This document shows, piece by piece, positions 18,499-28,465 of a stretch of 64,000 bases of DNA. Each line of letters opens with the position of its first letter. Position 1 is the first letter of the stretch. The stretch is from NCBI GenBank assembly GCA_965221455.1, contig OZ244890.1, positions 2,294,001 to 2,358,000 of the forward strand, written 5' to 3'. The position numbers were made by a program, and so were the translations under genes. The DNA comes from SMWN01 sp965221455 (GTDB taxonomy: Bacteria; Pseudomonadota; Gammaproteobacteria; Eutrophobiales; Eutrophobiaceae). The notes under the pieces are model-generated. The model was not told the origin of the DNA, did not search any database, and saw only the letters and a program-made list of their open reading frames with translations.

Positions 18499-19578
18499 AT
18501 GCCATTGGTAGCAAATACGGATTTGCCGAGCTTTGCCCGACTTCAGCAGGAAGGCGAAACCATCATTGCGCGTGATCAGGCTGAACACCAGGATATACGT
18601 GAGCTTCATATCGGCTTGTTAAACATGATGCCCGATAAGGCTTTGGCAGCGACTGAAAGACAATTTTTCAGGTTGGTAGGTGAGAGCAATCAGATCGCAC
18701 AGTTTTATGTACATCCATACACATTGAAAGAACTTACTCGTGGATCGGAAGGCCAGGCTCATGTTGATAAGTATTACAAAAGCTTTGAACAGATTAAAAA
18801 AGACGGACTTGATGCACTCATCATTACCGGTGCCAATGTCACAGGTCCGGAATTGGCCGAACAACCTTTTTGGAAACCACTGAATGAAATTGTTGATTGG
18901 GCTTATGACAATGTCACATCGACATTATGCTCCTGCCTGGCAACTCATGCTGTTCTACAGTTTCGTTATCATCAAAAAAGAAAAGTATTACCTGAAAAAC
19001 GTTGGGGTGTTTATCCACATAAAGTCACTGATAAAAATCATCCTCTGGTTTCCGGCGTAAATACCCGTTTTGATGTGCCGCATTCGAGATTTAATGAAAT
19101 CCACAGATCACAATTTGAAGATGCGAATCTAAAAATATTGGTTGAAAGTGAAGACGCCGGGGTACATCTTGCCGTAAGTGAAGATGGTTTTCGTATCGTA
19201 TTTTTTCAAGGTCATCCGGAATATGATTCGATTAGTCTACTAAAAGAATATAAACGCGAAATAGGACGGTATGTTCAATCTGAAATTGATAACTATCCGC
19301 CGATGCCGGAAAAATATTTTTCATTGCAATCGCGTGCTATTCTTGTAGAATACTCCGGGAAGGTAATTCTTGCACGCGGTAAAAATGAAATTCCCCCGAA
19401 ATTTCCTGAAGACTTGATTGTCTCCAAAGTCGATAATACCTGGCATGATAGTGCAGAGGCCGTGATTAATAACTGGATAGGTAAGGTATATCAACTGACA
19501 GATATAGAGCGACGTAAACCTTTCAACGAATCCGTCGATCCGACAGATCCTCTCGGGTTGAATAACATTATCGATTAG
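18499..19578 (+). CDS. metA: homoserine O-acyltransferase (MetA/HTS family)
   Basis: First committed step of methionine synthesis: acylates homoserine, from succinyl-CoA or acetyl-CoA. The 359-residue protein has LHIGLLNMMPDKALAATERQF near the N-terminus, the nucleophile cysteine in TLCSCLATHA, and the His-Glu pair in FFQGHPEYD. Acyl-donor choice in this family hinges on one active-site residue that I cannot place with certainty, so succinyl or acetyl remains open. The protein extends somewhat beyond the usual ~310 residues at the C-terminus. Confidence 0.92.
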   Translation: MPLVANTDLPSFARLQQEGETIIARDQAEHQDIRELHIGLLNMMPDKALAATERQFFRLVGESNQIAQFYVHPYTLKELTRGSEGQAHVDKYYKSFEQIKKDGLDALIITGANVTGPELAEQPFWKPLNEIVDWAYDNVTSTLCSCLATHAVLQFRYHQKRKVLPEKRWGVYPHKVTDKNHPLVSGVNTRFDVPHSRFNEIHRSQFEDANLKILVESEDAGVHLAVSEDGFRIVFFQGHPEYDSISLLKEYKREIGRYVQSEIDNYPPMPEKYFSLQSRAILVEYSGKVILARGKNEIPPKFPEDLIVSKVDNTWHDSAEAVINNWIGKVYQLTDIERRKPFNESVDPTDPLGLNNIID

Positions 19579-19609
19579 ATTTTGACATCAGGAAAATTGG
19601 AAAAGTGTG

Positions 19610-19717
19610 ATGACTGAATTTAATTTGCCGGTAGGTACAGAATTATTCATCAATAATTCCGAAGACGATGAAAAAAACTTTGCTTGTGCGACTCTAAATC
19701 AGGTTAATGCATGGTGA
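19610..19717 (+). CDS. possible 35-codon leader ORF upstream of the metal-uptake genes
   Basis: An ATG preceded by AGGAAAATTGG opens 35 codons ending in a TGA that overlaps the ATG of the next gene (ATGGTGATG context). The peptide has one cysteine and no recognisable domain. Spacing and overlap suggest translational coupling to the Cys/His protein at 19711, but such a short frame can arise by chance. Confidence 0.3.
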   Translation: MTEFNLPVGTELFINNSEDDEKNFACATLNQVNAW

Positions 19718-20010
19718 TGAAATTCAGCAGTAAAAATAACCACAAGATAATGCGTGTATTTGTTGCCGTCTTATTGCTTTCACAGTGGTTTTCTCTGGTT
19801 CATGCCGCCGAGCACGTTCTTCAAGACGAAGAATCTGTATGTCATGTTTGCAAACTTAATTCGGACCATAATCAGACTTTTGTCGTCGGTGGTTCTCAGG
19901 ATTTCTCTACCTCACCACATGTTTATGAATTACCGAATTACGAAACGCAGCACCGTTTTTTTAGTTGTTATGTAAAAACAATACGCGCCCCGCCAAAAAC
20001 ACTCTTGTAA
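19711..20010 (+). CDS. small exported Cys/His protein (DUF2946-like)
   Basis: A 99-residue protein with a signal-peptide-like stretch (FVAVLLLSQWFSLVHAAEH) followed by CHVCKLNSDHNQ, a compact cysteine/histidine motif, and a short tail. Small proteins with this layout often sit directly upstream of TonB-dependent receptors for copper or zinc and are grouped as DUF2946-like. The mature region is short, and a periplasmic metal-binding role is an inference. The receptor gene starts 70 bp downstream. Confidence 0.6.
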   Translation: MVMKFSSKNNHKIMRVFVAVLLLSQWFSLVHAAEHVLQDEESVCHVCKLNSDHNQTFVVGGSQDFSTSPHVYELPNYETQHRFFSCYVKTIRAPPKTLL

Positions 20011-20080
20011 ATTAAATCAGTAAATTTTCTTCAGGCCGGAAGATTTGCCTGAACTCTTTGTAATTTATCGGAGTGACTAA

Positions 20081-22054
20081 ATGAAGAAATTAAACTTTCC
20101 ATGGTTATTTGCGGTCGCGTGTTCAATGATCGCAAATGCAGAAGAATCGGAATATCTGGAAGATATTAAAGTTACTGCAAGACCTTTGCGGCTGCAGAGC
20201 GTTGAACACATTACCCGGCCGGTTTCCATCTTAAGTGGAGACGAACTTGAATTAAAAAAATCCGCCAGTATCGGTGAAACGCTGTCTATTGAGCCGGGAG
20301 TTTCAAGTAATAATTTTGGTGTTTATGCCAGCCGCCCTATTATTCGTGGCTTGGGGGGATCGCGTGTATTAGTCGCGGAAGGCGGTATCAATTCTCTTGA
20401 TGTTTCAACGATCAGTGGCGATCATGCTGTCACTATTGATCCATTTCATACTAAACAGATTGAGATATTACGTGGGCCTGCAACATTACTGTATGGTAGT
20501 GGCGCATCCGGCGGGATGGTCAATATGGTGACGAATCGTATCCCGGAATATTTATCTGATTTCAAACTAAAATTGAATACAGGTTTTAATGCCAACAATC
20601 TTGAAAAGTCTTATGCCTTTAGTACGATAGGGAGTATTGAGAGCCTTGCATTCCATGCAGATGGAACGAAACGTGATGCAAAAAATTATGATTCAGGTAG
20701 AGATACCGTAGGGAATAGTTTTTATGACAACACTGATTTCAATGTAGGTGCGTCTATCGTTGAACACTGGGGATACGCCGGTTTTTCATGGGGAAATTTT
20801 GATTCCACGCACGGTATACCTTTGGATCCTGATGAACCTGATGAACAGCCCTTTGTCGATACCGAACAAAATCGGATTAATTTCGCTACGCAAATTGATC
20901 TAGAAACACGGTATACCGAGAGTATCAGGCTTCGTGCTTCACATAACGATTATCAACATGTTGAGTTTGAAGATTCAGTTACGCCGGGGACGACATTCGA
21001 CAATAATCAATGGGAAGGCCGACTGGAATTACAGCACGCAAAACTTGGATTATTCGTTGGAACAATAGGAACACAGCTTGGCTTACGTCGCCTCAAGGCG
21101 ATTGGTGATGAAGCATTTATACCACCGACGAAATCAAGGACCGTCGCAGTATTTATTCATGAAGCGATCGATCTCGACAGGTTCCATTTTGAGATGGGTA
21201 GTCGTTACGAGATGCAACGAGACGAAGTATCAAATGGATCAACTGTTAATAATGAAGCATTCAGTGTGTCGCTTGGTTCTCATTATCATCTAACCGATAT
21301 GCTTTCGCTCGGATTAGCATTGTCTCGTAGCCAAAGAATTCCTTCAGTTGAAGAATTATTTGCGAATGGACCCCATTTGGCGACAGGCGCATTTGAGCTG
21401 GGAGAAAAAAATCTGGATATTGAAACACAAAATACAATAGATCTATCAATCGCGAATGAATCCGGACGTTGGACATGGAGTATTGATGTGTTTCTAAATT
21501 ACATTGAAGATTATGTGTTCTTGCAGGGTTTGGATCGGGATAATAATAGCGTTGTCGATGAAGTCGATGAAACAGGCGCGGCCCCTGGTGAATTAACACT
21601 CTATCAATATCAGCAAGCTGATACATTATTTTATGGTGCCGAAGTGGAAAGTTCGTTGAAGGTTTTTCAGAATACAAGCAGCAGTCTGGATTTATCTTTT
21701 TTCGGCGACTGGGTCAGGGCCGAACGCGATGGAGATATCAATATATCCAGGATTTCGCCGGCACGACTTGGTATGGGAATACTTTATGAAAGAGATCAAT
21801 TAACTGCAAAACTGGATTTAATAAGCATACTTGATCAAAAAGACAATGGGCCGCTGGAAACAGATACAGATGGATATACCTTACTGAATACAAGCATGAA
21901 TTACCGATTGAATATTGAATCGATACCGGTGGCGATTCAATTGCAAGCATCTAATCTGTTGGATGAATACGGTGAACGACATGCCTCATTTATCAAAGAA
22001 CGGAGTCCTATCATGGGACGTGCGATATCGATTGGATTAAGTGTCGACTTTTAA
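20081..22054 (+). CDS. TonB-dependent outer-membrane receptor, ZnuD-like
   Basis: A 657-residue outer-membrane barrel with signal peptide and N-terminal plug. The plug carries the TonB-box-like region ILEDIKVTA-type text (YLEDIKVTAR), VEPGV-like IEPGVSSNNFG, RPIIRGLGG, and the signature HTKQIEILRGPATLLYGSGASGG, which in my recollection marks the ZnuD zinc-receptor group; the plug also has SGDHAVTIDP. The C-terminus ends in the aromatic residue expected for barrel assembly (VDF). Together with the upstream Cys/His protein this suggests zinc (or related metal) uptake; copper or other ligands are possible. Confidence 0.8.
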   Translation: MKKLNFPWLFAVACSMIANAEESEYLEDIKVTARPLRLQSVEHITRPVSILSGDELELKKSASIGETLSIEPGVSSNNFGVYASRPIIRGLGGSRVLVAEGGINSLDVSTISGDHAVTIDPFHTKQIEILRGPATLLYGSGASGGMVNMVTNRIPEYLSDFKLKLNTGFNANNLEKSYAFSTIGSIESLAFHADGTKRDAKNYDSGRDTVGNSFYDNTDFNVGASIVEHWGYAGFSWGNFDSTHGIPLDPDEPDEQPFVDTEQNRINFATQIDLETRYTESIRLRASHNDYQHVEFEDSVTPGTTFDNNQWEGRLELQHAKLGLFVGTIGTQLGLRRLKAIGDEAFIPPTKSRTVAVFIHEAIDLDRFHFEMGSRYEMQRDEVSNGSTVNNEAFSVSLGSHYHLTDMLSLGLALSRSQRIPSVEELFANGPHLATGAFELGEKNLDIETQNTIDLSIANESGRWTWSIDVFLNYIEDYVFLQGLDRDNNSVVDEVDETGAAPGELTLYQYQQADTLFYGAEVESSLKVFQNTSSSLDLSFFGDWVRAERDGDINISRISPARLGMGILYERDQLTAKLDLISILDQKDNGPLETDTDGYTLLNTSMNYRLNIESIPVAIQLQASNLLDEYGERHASFIKERSPIMGRAISIGLSVDF

Positions 22055-22093
22055 TTGTGAACTGGTGAATATAGCTTCGGGAGTATTTAGCAT

Positions 22094-22600
22094 GTGAAAG
22101 AACGGCATGTTTTAGTCAACGACTTAATGCAGATAAATTACACCTACCTGCTTACGGAAAATACAGGGCGGAATTTTCATGCTGAATTTCTCCCGGAACT
22201 AACACCCAAACAAATGCTGGAACTTGGTGTCTTTGGGGGTAAATACATGACTGACTGTAAAGCTGAATTTCCTGCTGACTGGTTTTTAAAAGCGCGTTTA
22301 TGTTCGACTCATTATGAACCCGAGTTAAACTGTTTTGGTATCAGAGCCTCGCAATCTCTCTCCGTCTGGCAAAATAAGGGTTGGATTTATAAAGAAGATC
22401 CGCGTGGTTGGTTTCAATGGTACTGTCGATATTATATGGGTCGCCGATGCCCGGATGATGAACGCCAGGTCAAACGCTGGAAAGCAATGCGACGTCACAT
22501 CAACCAGATAAAAAAGAACTGTGGGCCATATGAATTTTCCTGCAGAAAAAGACAGCGACAGGCTGTACTACATTGGGCCTATAATTCCATGAATATGTAA
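22094..22600 (+). CDS. conserved-looking protein of unknown function
   Basis: Starts at GTG 22094, shortly after the receptor gene, in the same direction. The 168 residues are rich in tryptophan, tyrosine and arginine (WIYKEDPRGWFQWYCRYYMG, RRCPDDERQVKRWK) with several scattered cysteines. It has no signal peptide or membrane segment. The aromatic/basic composition suggests a compact folded domain, perhaps nucleic-acid binding, but I recognise no family. Confidence 0.7.
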   Translation: MKERHVLVNDLMQINYTYLLTENTGRNFHAEFLPELTPKQMLELGVFGGKYMTDCKAEFPADWFLKARLCSTHYEPELNCFGIRASQSLSVWQNKGWIYKEDPRGWFQWYCRYYMGRRCPDDERQVKRWKAMRRHINQIKKNCGPYEFSCRKRQRQAVLHWAYNSMNM

Positions 22601-22853
22601 ATAGCTCACGACCATTCAGTTCTAATAAAATCGATCCTGTTCAAAAAGATCAGTACATCCTGTCGATTAAACAGCTCGGTACCATAATGAAAACGAATTT
22701 TAATAAGAATATGCCACAGAGTATGTAGCTAATGTATCATTAAAATATCGAATTATTAACTGTGATTGAATTTATTCGCTTGTTTATCGTCTTAATATTC
22801 TGGCGATATTAAGAATTCGATCTGACTAAATAATTGCGAAAAGTGCAGAGCAC

Positions 22854-23756
22854 ATGAACCTGATTATCTCGTATCAGTTGCGGCTGATACTTCTCCTCGT
22901 TATCGCGATGCCTTATGCGCAGGCTGAATCCTATCTAGGACCCTATCCAGGTAGCTTCGTTCTTTTACATGATCATCGTATGTACTACCATTGTCTGGGG
23001 GATGGGTCTCATACCGTATTGATAGATACAGGTATCGGTGGTGCCTCTGCGAACTGGGTACCTATCCAAGAGAAATTATCTTCACAAATGCAAGTCTGTA
23101 TCTATGACAGGGCGGGTTATGGCATGAGCGATCCGGGGCCAGGGCCGAGAACTACGAGCCTAATCGTCGAAGAGCTCTATACCATGGTGAAGTCAGCAAA
23201 GATCAACGGCCCATATATTCTGCTCGGTCATTCATATGGTGGCTTCACTGCGCAACTATTTGCAAAGATATACCCGGATGAAACTGCGGGTGTCGTATTA
23301 GTTGATTCTTCACATCCTCAGCAGGTGGAACGCTTGGTGAAGATGGATCTCTTTGAAGCGGAAAATCGCCGAATCATCATAGGAAGAAGTGAAGCGATAG
23401 AAGAAAATGCCAGTGAATTACAAAAAAAATGGCATATGTTAAATTCACGCCGTAAAGCGGTTTTCGCACAGATGAATGAATTAAAGTATTTTCATGACAG
23501 CGCAAATGAAGTCAACAATGCTGGTCCGATGCCCAATCTCCCTTTGGTTGTATTAACGAGAGGGATAAGCCAGTTGCCTACCCTGGATAATGGAGAAACA
23601 ATGGAAGACATTTGGTTGGCGATGCAGACAAATTTGGCGAACTCCAGTCGGCAGGGATATCAAAAGATCATACAAAATAGCGGTCATAATATCCATATCG
23701 ACAAACCGGATGCAGTGGTGGATTCTGTGCTGGAACTGTTTTCCAGAATAGAATAA
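22854..23756 (+). CDS. exported alpha/beta hydrolase
   Basis: A 300-residue hydrolase with a signal peptide (LRLILLLVIAMPYAQAES). Seen: the oxyanion-region text DTGIGGASANW, YDRAGYGMSDPG, the nucleophile elbow GHSYGGF near residue 124, an acidic strand ending VVLVDSSHP, and a late histidine in NSGHNIHIDKPDAV. It is a periplasmic esterase, lipase or peptidase of the alpha/beta-hydrolase_1 group. No neighbour indicates a substrate. A 253-bp gap before it shows nothing recognisable. Confidence 0.85.
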   Translation: MNLIISYQLRLILLLVIAMPYAQAESYLGPYPGSFVLLHDHRMYYHCLGDGSHTVLIDTGIGGASANWVPIQEKLSSQMQVCIYDRAGYGMSDPGPGPRTTSLIVEELYTMVKSAKINGPYILLGHSYGGFTAQLFAKIYPDETAGVVLVDSSHPQQVERLVKMDLFEAENRRIIIGRSEAIEENASELQKKWHMLNSRRKAVFAQMNELKYFHDSANEVNNAGPMPNLPLVVLTRGISQLPTLDNGETMEDIWLAMQTNLANSSRQGYQKIIQNSGHNIHIDKPDAVVDSVLELFSRIE

Positions 23757-23831
23757 ACAAGCAATCCAGGTGAATCTCAATCAAATTTACCTGTATTCAA
23801 TGCAGTGACCATCTCTCATTATTTAGGTCAA

Positions 23832-23907
23832 TGGTGCCGGTTGAGGGACTTGAACTCTCGACCTTCCGCTTACAAGGCGGGTGCTCTACCAACTGAGCTA
23901 AACCGGC
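23832..23907 (-). tRNA. tRNA-Thr (anticodon UGU)
   Basis: On the minus strand the sequence folds as a 76-nt cloverleaf including encoded CCA: acceptor GCCGGUU paired with AACCGGC, D arm with AGCUCAGUUGGUAGAGC, anticodon stem around CUUGUAA giving anticodon UGU, T arm with GUUCAAGUC. It lies between the hydrolase and rimO. Confidence 0.97.
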
Positions 23908-24052
23908 ATGGCTGATGTCGTTGAAGGTGCGCAGAATATATAGAATTATCTGCTGAATCAATTATTTTGGTAATTAGTTTAGTCTCGGCATAAGCTCTCC
24001 GGTAAAATGCCCCGACTAACATTTTTCTATACGCTTTATCAGGATAATTATT

Positions 24053-25378
24053 GTGTCGAAAATCGGTTTTGTCAGCCTTGGGTGTCCCAAAGCACTGGTT
24101 GATTCTGAACGTATCCTCACGCAATTACGTGTTGACGGTTACGATATCGTTAATTCGTATGATGGCGCGGATGTTGTTGTCGTTAACACTTGTGGATTTA
24201 TTGACAGTGCTAAAGAGGAATCTCTTGAGGCGATTGGCGAAGCGATTGATGAGAACGGCAAGGTGATCGTGACTGGTTGCCTGGGTGTTCATGAGAATCA
24301 GATTCGTCAAGCTCATCCCAGTGTTCTCAGTGTGACTGGTCCACAACAATATGAACAAGTGATTTCCGCAGTCCACGAACATGCGCCCAGACCTATTCAT
24401 GATCCGCGTGTAGATCTGATACCGAAGCAGGGAATTAAATTAACGCCAAAACATTATGCTTATCTAAAAATATCAGAAGGCTGTAATCACACATGTAGTT
24501 TTTGCATTATTCCATCGATGCGTGGGAAACTCGTTAGCAGGGCAATTGATGATGTCATGCGAGAAGCTGAAACATTGGTAAGGGCAGGCGTGAAAGAATT
24601 ATTAGTCATTTCTCAGGACACCAGCGCTTATGGTTCAGATATAAAATATCGGCAGGCTGATCGGCATAATCAAGGTTATGACACCAGCTTTATGGATCTG
24701 TGTCGAGCATTGGGAGAACTGGGAATATGGATACGCCTGCATTATGTCTATCCCTATCCACATATTGACAAGATCATCCCGCTGATGAATGAAGGAAAAA
24801 TACTGCCGTATCTGGATGTGCCCTTTCAACATGGTAGTCCACGTATTCTTAAATTAATGAAACGACCTGCTGCGGCTGAAAATACATTACAAAGGATTAA
24901 CGCATGGCGGGATATCTGTCCTGACATTACGATTAGATCAACGTTCATTGTCGGATTTCCAGGCGAATCGGAAGATGATTTTGATGAGTTACTTCGATTT
25001 TTGGATGCATCACAGTTAGATAGAGTAGGGTGCTTTAAATATTCTGGGGTTGACGGTGCCAAAGCCAATGCACTCCCTGATGCTGTAGCTGAGGAGGTCA
25101 AGGAAGAACGTTGGCAACGTTTGATGGCAAGGCAAAAAGGGATTAGCGCACACAAACTCAAGAATAAAATCGGTAAGACACTCGAAGTATTAATTGATAC
25201 ATCTGATGAAAATGAGGCAATTGGTCGTGGTTATGCCGATGCCCCGGAGATAGATGGACAGGTGATTATTGAGAATACCAATGAATTAAAAAGGATAAAT
25301 TTTCTTCCCGGTGATCAAATTAATGTTCATATAGAGGCAGCCGGGGACTATGATCTTCGGGGCAAGGCGATAGTATAG
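24053..25378 (+). CDS. rimO: ribosomal protein uS12 methylthiotransferase RimO
   Basis: Radical-SAM enzyme that adds a methylthio group to an aspartate of ribosomal protein S12. It starts at GTG 24053. The 441 residues show the N-terminal UPF0004 part with SLGCPKALVDSE and TCGFID, the radical-SAM cluster CNHTCSFC, the RGKLVSR-type block, and a C-terminal TRAM domain. The ending overlaps closely with rarA, whose ATG is 4 nt downstream. Confidence 0.96.
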   Translation: MSKIGFVSLGCPKALVDSERILTQLRVDGYDIVNSYDGADVVVVNTCGFIDSAKEESLEAIGEAIDENGKVIVTGCLGVHENQIRQAHPSVLSVTGPQQYEQVISAVHEHAPRPIHDPRVDLIPKQGIKLTPKHYAYLKISEGCNHTCSFCIIPSMRGKLVSRAIDDVMREAETLVRAGVKELLVISQDTSAYGSDIKYRQADRHNQGYDTSFMDLCRALGELGIWIRLHYVYPYPHIDKIIPLMNEGKILPYLDVPFQHGSPRILKLMKRPAAAENTLQRINAWRDICPDITIRSTFIVGFPGESEDDFDELLRFLDASQLDRVGCFKYSGVDGAKANALPDAVAEEVKEERWQRLMARQKGISAHKLKNKIGKTLEVLIDTSDENEAIGRGYADAPEIDGQVIIENTNELKRINFLPGDQINVHIEAAGDYDLRGKAIV

Positions 25379-25382
25379 ACTC

Positions 25383-26693
25383 ATGACCGCCAACCAGGAT
25401 TATCGCCCACTTGCTGATCGAATGCGTCCGCAGTCACTTGATGAATATGTTGGTCAGCAGCATATACTGGGATCGGAAAAGCCACTTAAAGTTGCGATCG
25501 AAAATGGTCGATTACATTCCATGGTTTTTTGGGGAGCGCCGGGTACAGGTAAAACAACACTGGCACGAATCATTACAAACTCCTGTGATGCACAATTTAT
25601 TTCGCTCTCGGCAGTGCTCAGTGGTGTAAAGGACATTCGTGCCGCAATTGAACAGGCAAAACAATATCGGAATGCCTATAACAAAGACACTGTTTTGTTC
25701 GTCGATGAAGTACATCGTTTTAATAAATCTCAACAGGATGCATTCCTGCCTTATGTCGAGGATGGTACAGTGACATTTATCGGCGCAACAACGGAAAATC
25801 CCTCTTTTGAATTAAACAACGCACTCCTGTCCCGTGTCAGGGTTTATGTTTTAAAGCCACTTGCAATAGATGATATTAAAAATATTATATTAAAAGCATT
25901 AACAGATAATGCACAAGGTCTTGCGTCTCCTGGTTTTACAATTGCAGATCCGGCGCTGCAGAAATTAGCGGAAATTGCTGATGGCGATGCACGCAAGGCA
26001 TTAAATCTGTTGGAAATCGCGTCTGATCTCGCGGAAGGAAATACCATTAGTGACTTCTTGATTGAAGAAGTATTAAGCGGTGCAGGTGTGCGTCGTTTTG
26101 ACAAGGGGGGAGAGGCTTTCTACGACCAAATATCTGCATTACATAAATCAGTGCGAGGGTCGTCACCTGATGCTGCATTATATTGGTATGCCCGTATGCT
26201 GGATGGGGGCTGTGATCCGCTTTATATTGCACGAAGAGTGGTACGTATGGCATCGGAAGATATTGGTAATGCCGATCCCCGGAGCTTGAGGCTCGCTTTG
26301 GATGCCTGGGAAACACAAGAGCGTTTAGGTTCTCCTGAAGGCGAATTGGCCATCGCACAGGCGATTGTTTATTTAGCCTGTGCGCCAAAGAGTAATGCAG
26401 TCTATAAAGCCTACAATGCTGTGATGAGTGATATGAAAAACAGCGCATCCCTTGAAGTCCCGTTGCATTTACGTAATGCACCGACCAAACTCATGCAAAA
26501 ACTTGATTATGGCAAGGAATACCGCTATGCACATAATGCACCCGATGCCTACGTAGCAGGAGAAAATTATTTTCCCGAAGGCATGCAGGCGCAGTGTTAT
26601 TACCGACCTGTTGACCGCGGACTGGAGATCAAGATCAGCGAAAAATTAGCAAGATTAGGGGATCTCGACAAGCAGGCTAAAAAAGACAACTAA
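25383..26693 (+). CDS. rarA: replication-associated recombination protein A (RarA/MgsA)
   Basis: AAA+ ATPase related to clamp loaders, which acts at stalled replication forks. The 436 residues contain RPQSLDEYVGQQHILG at the start, Walker A GAPGTGKTT, Walker B LFVDEVHRFNK, sensor text GATTENPSFELN, and the C-terminal MgsA part with EDIGNADPR. It lies between rimO and crcB; in Pseudomonas it sits between lolA and crcB, so the lolA link was broken here by inserted genes. Confidence 0.96.
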   Translation: MTANQDYRPLADRMRPQSLDEYVGQQHILGSEKPLKVAIENGRLHSMVFWGAPGTGKTTLARIITNSCDAQFISLSAVLSGVKDIRAAIEQAKQYRNAYNKDTVLFVDEVHRFNKSQQDAFLPYVEDGTVTFIGATTENPSFELNNALLSRVRVYVLKPLAIDDIKNIILKALTDNAQGLASPGFTIADPALQKLAEIADGDARKALNLLEIASDLAEGNTISDFLIEEVLSGAGVRRFDKGGEAFYDQISALHKSVRGSSPDAALYWYARMLDGGCDPLYIARRVVRMASEDIGNADPRSLRLALDAWETQERLGSPEGELAIAQAIVYLACAPKSNAVYKAYNAVMSDMKNSASLEVPLHLRNAPTKLMQKLDYGKEYRYAHNAPDAYVAGENYFPEGMQAQCYYRPVDRGLEIKISEKLARLGDLDKQAKKDN

Positions 26694-26742
26694 AGCACTT
26701 ACATTATATAAAATATACGTACTGAATCCGGATAACAGACTG

Positions 26743-27123
26743 ATGATGCAAATTGCTTTTATAGCCGTCGGTGGTGCACTTGGCGCAATCATGCGCTATT
26801 GGATCTCCGGCGGTTTATATTCGATATTGGGCAGGGAATTCCCCTATGGCACGTTGGCGGTAAATATCATGGGATCTTTACTCATGGGTTTTTTATTCGT
26901 CTATGTTGAAAAAATGAATCTCAGTCCTGAATGGCGTGTCGGTTTGATGATTGGTTTGCTGGGTGCGTTTACGACTTTCTCTGCATTTTCCATTGAAACA
27001 CTCAACTTGATTGAATCCGGGGAAGAAATTAAAGCAGCGCTAAATATCCTGCTCAGTGTCACCTTGTGCATCCTGGGATGTTGGCTGGGGATGCTGGCGG
27101 GAAGAAATATACAACTAACATAA
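26743..27123 (+). CDS. crcB: fluoride channel CrcB/Fluc
   Basis: A 126-residue four-helix membrane protein, which as an antiparallel dimer exports fluoride. Family text: GGALGAIMRYW, PYGTLAVNIMGSLLMGF with the conserved asparagine, and GLLGAFTTFSAFSIET with the phenylalanine box. I see no fluoride riboswitch in the 49 bp before it; serS follows by 15 bp. Confidence 0.95.
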   Translation: MMQIAFIAVGGALGAIMRYWISGGLYSILGREFPYGTLAVNIMGSLLMGFLFVYVEKMNLSPEWRVGLMIGLLGAFTTFSAFSIETLNLIESGEEIKAALNILLSVTLCILGCWLGMLAGRNIQLT

Positions 27124-27138
27124 AGGAAAGAAGTATTC

Positions 27139-28410
27139 ATGTTGGATCCACAGTTCTTGAGAAATGATATTGCACGAGTTGCAAGTGCGTTGGCAAAGCG
27201 AAATTACAAGCTCGACATATTTACAATTGAAACTTTGGAAGAAAAACGCAAGAAGGTACAAGTAAAGACACAGGAACTGCAACAACTGAGAAATTCACGT
27301 TCCAAAGAAATCGGCGAGGCAAAGGCACAAGGTAAAAACGTCCAGTCTTTATTGGATGAAGTCGCGAATTTGGGAGATGAATTAAAAAACAGTGAGAATG
27401 AGCTTAATCAAATTCAAAATGATTTGCATGAAATAGCGATGGGGATACCTAATATTCCTCACCCATCAGTGCCGGACGGCAAGACGGAAAAAGACAATAA
27501 AAAAGTCCGTGATTGGAGCAAACCCAAGGTATTTGATTTTAAGGTCAAGGATCATGTTGATCTTGGAGAATCACTGGGGTTACTGGATTTTGCAGCAGGC
27601 GTTCGCATAACAGGCTCAAGATTTTCAGTGATGCAAGGCGGGATAGCACGGCTACACAGAGCTTTGGTTCAGTTTATGTTGGATACACACATAAACGAAC
27701 ATGGTTATACAGAACTGAATGTCCCCTATTTGGTAAATGCGGAAAGCTTGCGCGGTACAGGGCAGTTGCCTAAATTTGAAGAAGATCTGTTCCATGTTGA
27801 AGAACACAATTTCTACTTAATACCAACAGCGGAGGTCCCCATCACTAATCTAGTCAGAGATCAAATACTGCCGGAAGAATCTTTGCCGCGCAAATATGTC
27901 TGTCATACACCATGCTTTCGTAGCGAAGCAGGATCATATGGTAAAGACACACGCGGGATGATCCGCCAGCATCAATTTGAAAAAGTTGAATTGGTTCAGA
28001 TTGTCAGGCCGGAAACGTCTTATGCTGTACTCGAAGAACTTACAGAACACGCTGAGAGAATTTTACAATTACTGGAATTACCGTACAAAGCAGTCTTGCT
28101 CTGTGGAGGTGATATCGGATTTTCAGCCGCAAAAACATACGACCTTGAGGTTTGGTTACCGCATCAGAAGAAGTACCGTGAGATATCTTCATGCAGCAAT
28201 TTCGAAGACTTTCAGGCAAGACGTATGAAAGCACGCTGGCGCAATCCTGACACCGGGAAACCGGAACTTCTGCACACACTAAACGGCTCAGCGCTTGCAG
28301 TGGGCAGGACGCTGGTTGCTGTTCTGGAAAACTGTCAAGACAGTAAAGGGCATATTCATATACCTGAAGTATTGCGACCTTATATGGACAATCTGGAAAT
28401 CATTCGTTGA
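27139..28410 (+). CDS. serS: seryl-tRNA synthetase
   Basis: Class II synthetase of 423 residues. The N-terminal coiled-coil arm (about 25-105, rich in Lys/Glu/Leu) contacts the long variable arm of tRNA-Ser; the core has motif 2 FRSEAGSYGKDTRGMIRQHQF and motif 3 NGSALAVGRTLVAVLEN. Length normal; order crcB-serS matches Pseudomonas. Confidence 0.98.
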   Translation: MLDPQFLRNDIARVASALAKRNYKLDIFTIETLEEKRKKVQVKTQELQQLRNSRSKEIGEAKAQGKNVQSLLDEVANLGDELKNSENELNQIQNDLHEIAMGIPNIPHPSVPDGKTEKDNKKVRDWSKPKVFDFKVKDHVDLGESLGLLDFAAGVRITGSRFSVMQGGIARLHRALVQFMLDTHINEHGYTELNVPYLVNAESLRGTGQLPKFEEDLFHVEEHNFYLIPTAEVPITNLVRDQILPEESLPRKYVCHTPCFRSEAGSYGKDTRGMIRQHQFEKVELVQIVRPETSYAVLEELTEHAERILQLLELPYKAVLLCGGDIGFSAAKTYDLEVWLPHQKKYREISSCSNFEDFQARRMKARWRNPDTGKPELLHTLNGSALAVGRTLVAVLENCQDSKGHIHIPEVLRPYMDNLEIIR

Positions 28411-28465
28411 TTAACGTGGTGATGCGCTTTTAACTGATAATAGAAAGAATACCAGGACATTTTCC

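Noticed and set aside
26694..26742. Fluoride riboswitch before crcB
   Set aside because: Only 49 bp between rarA and crcB and no pseudoknot-like fluoride motif.
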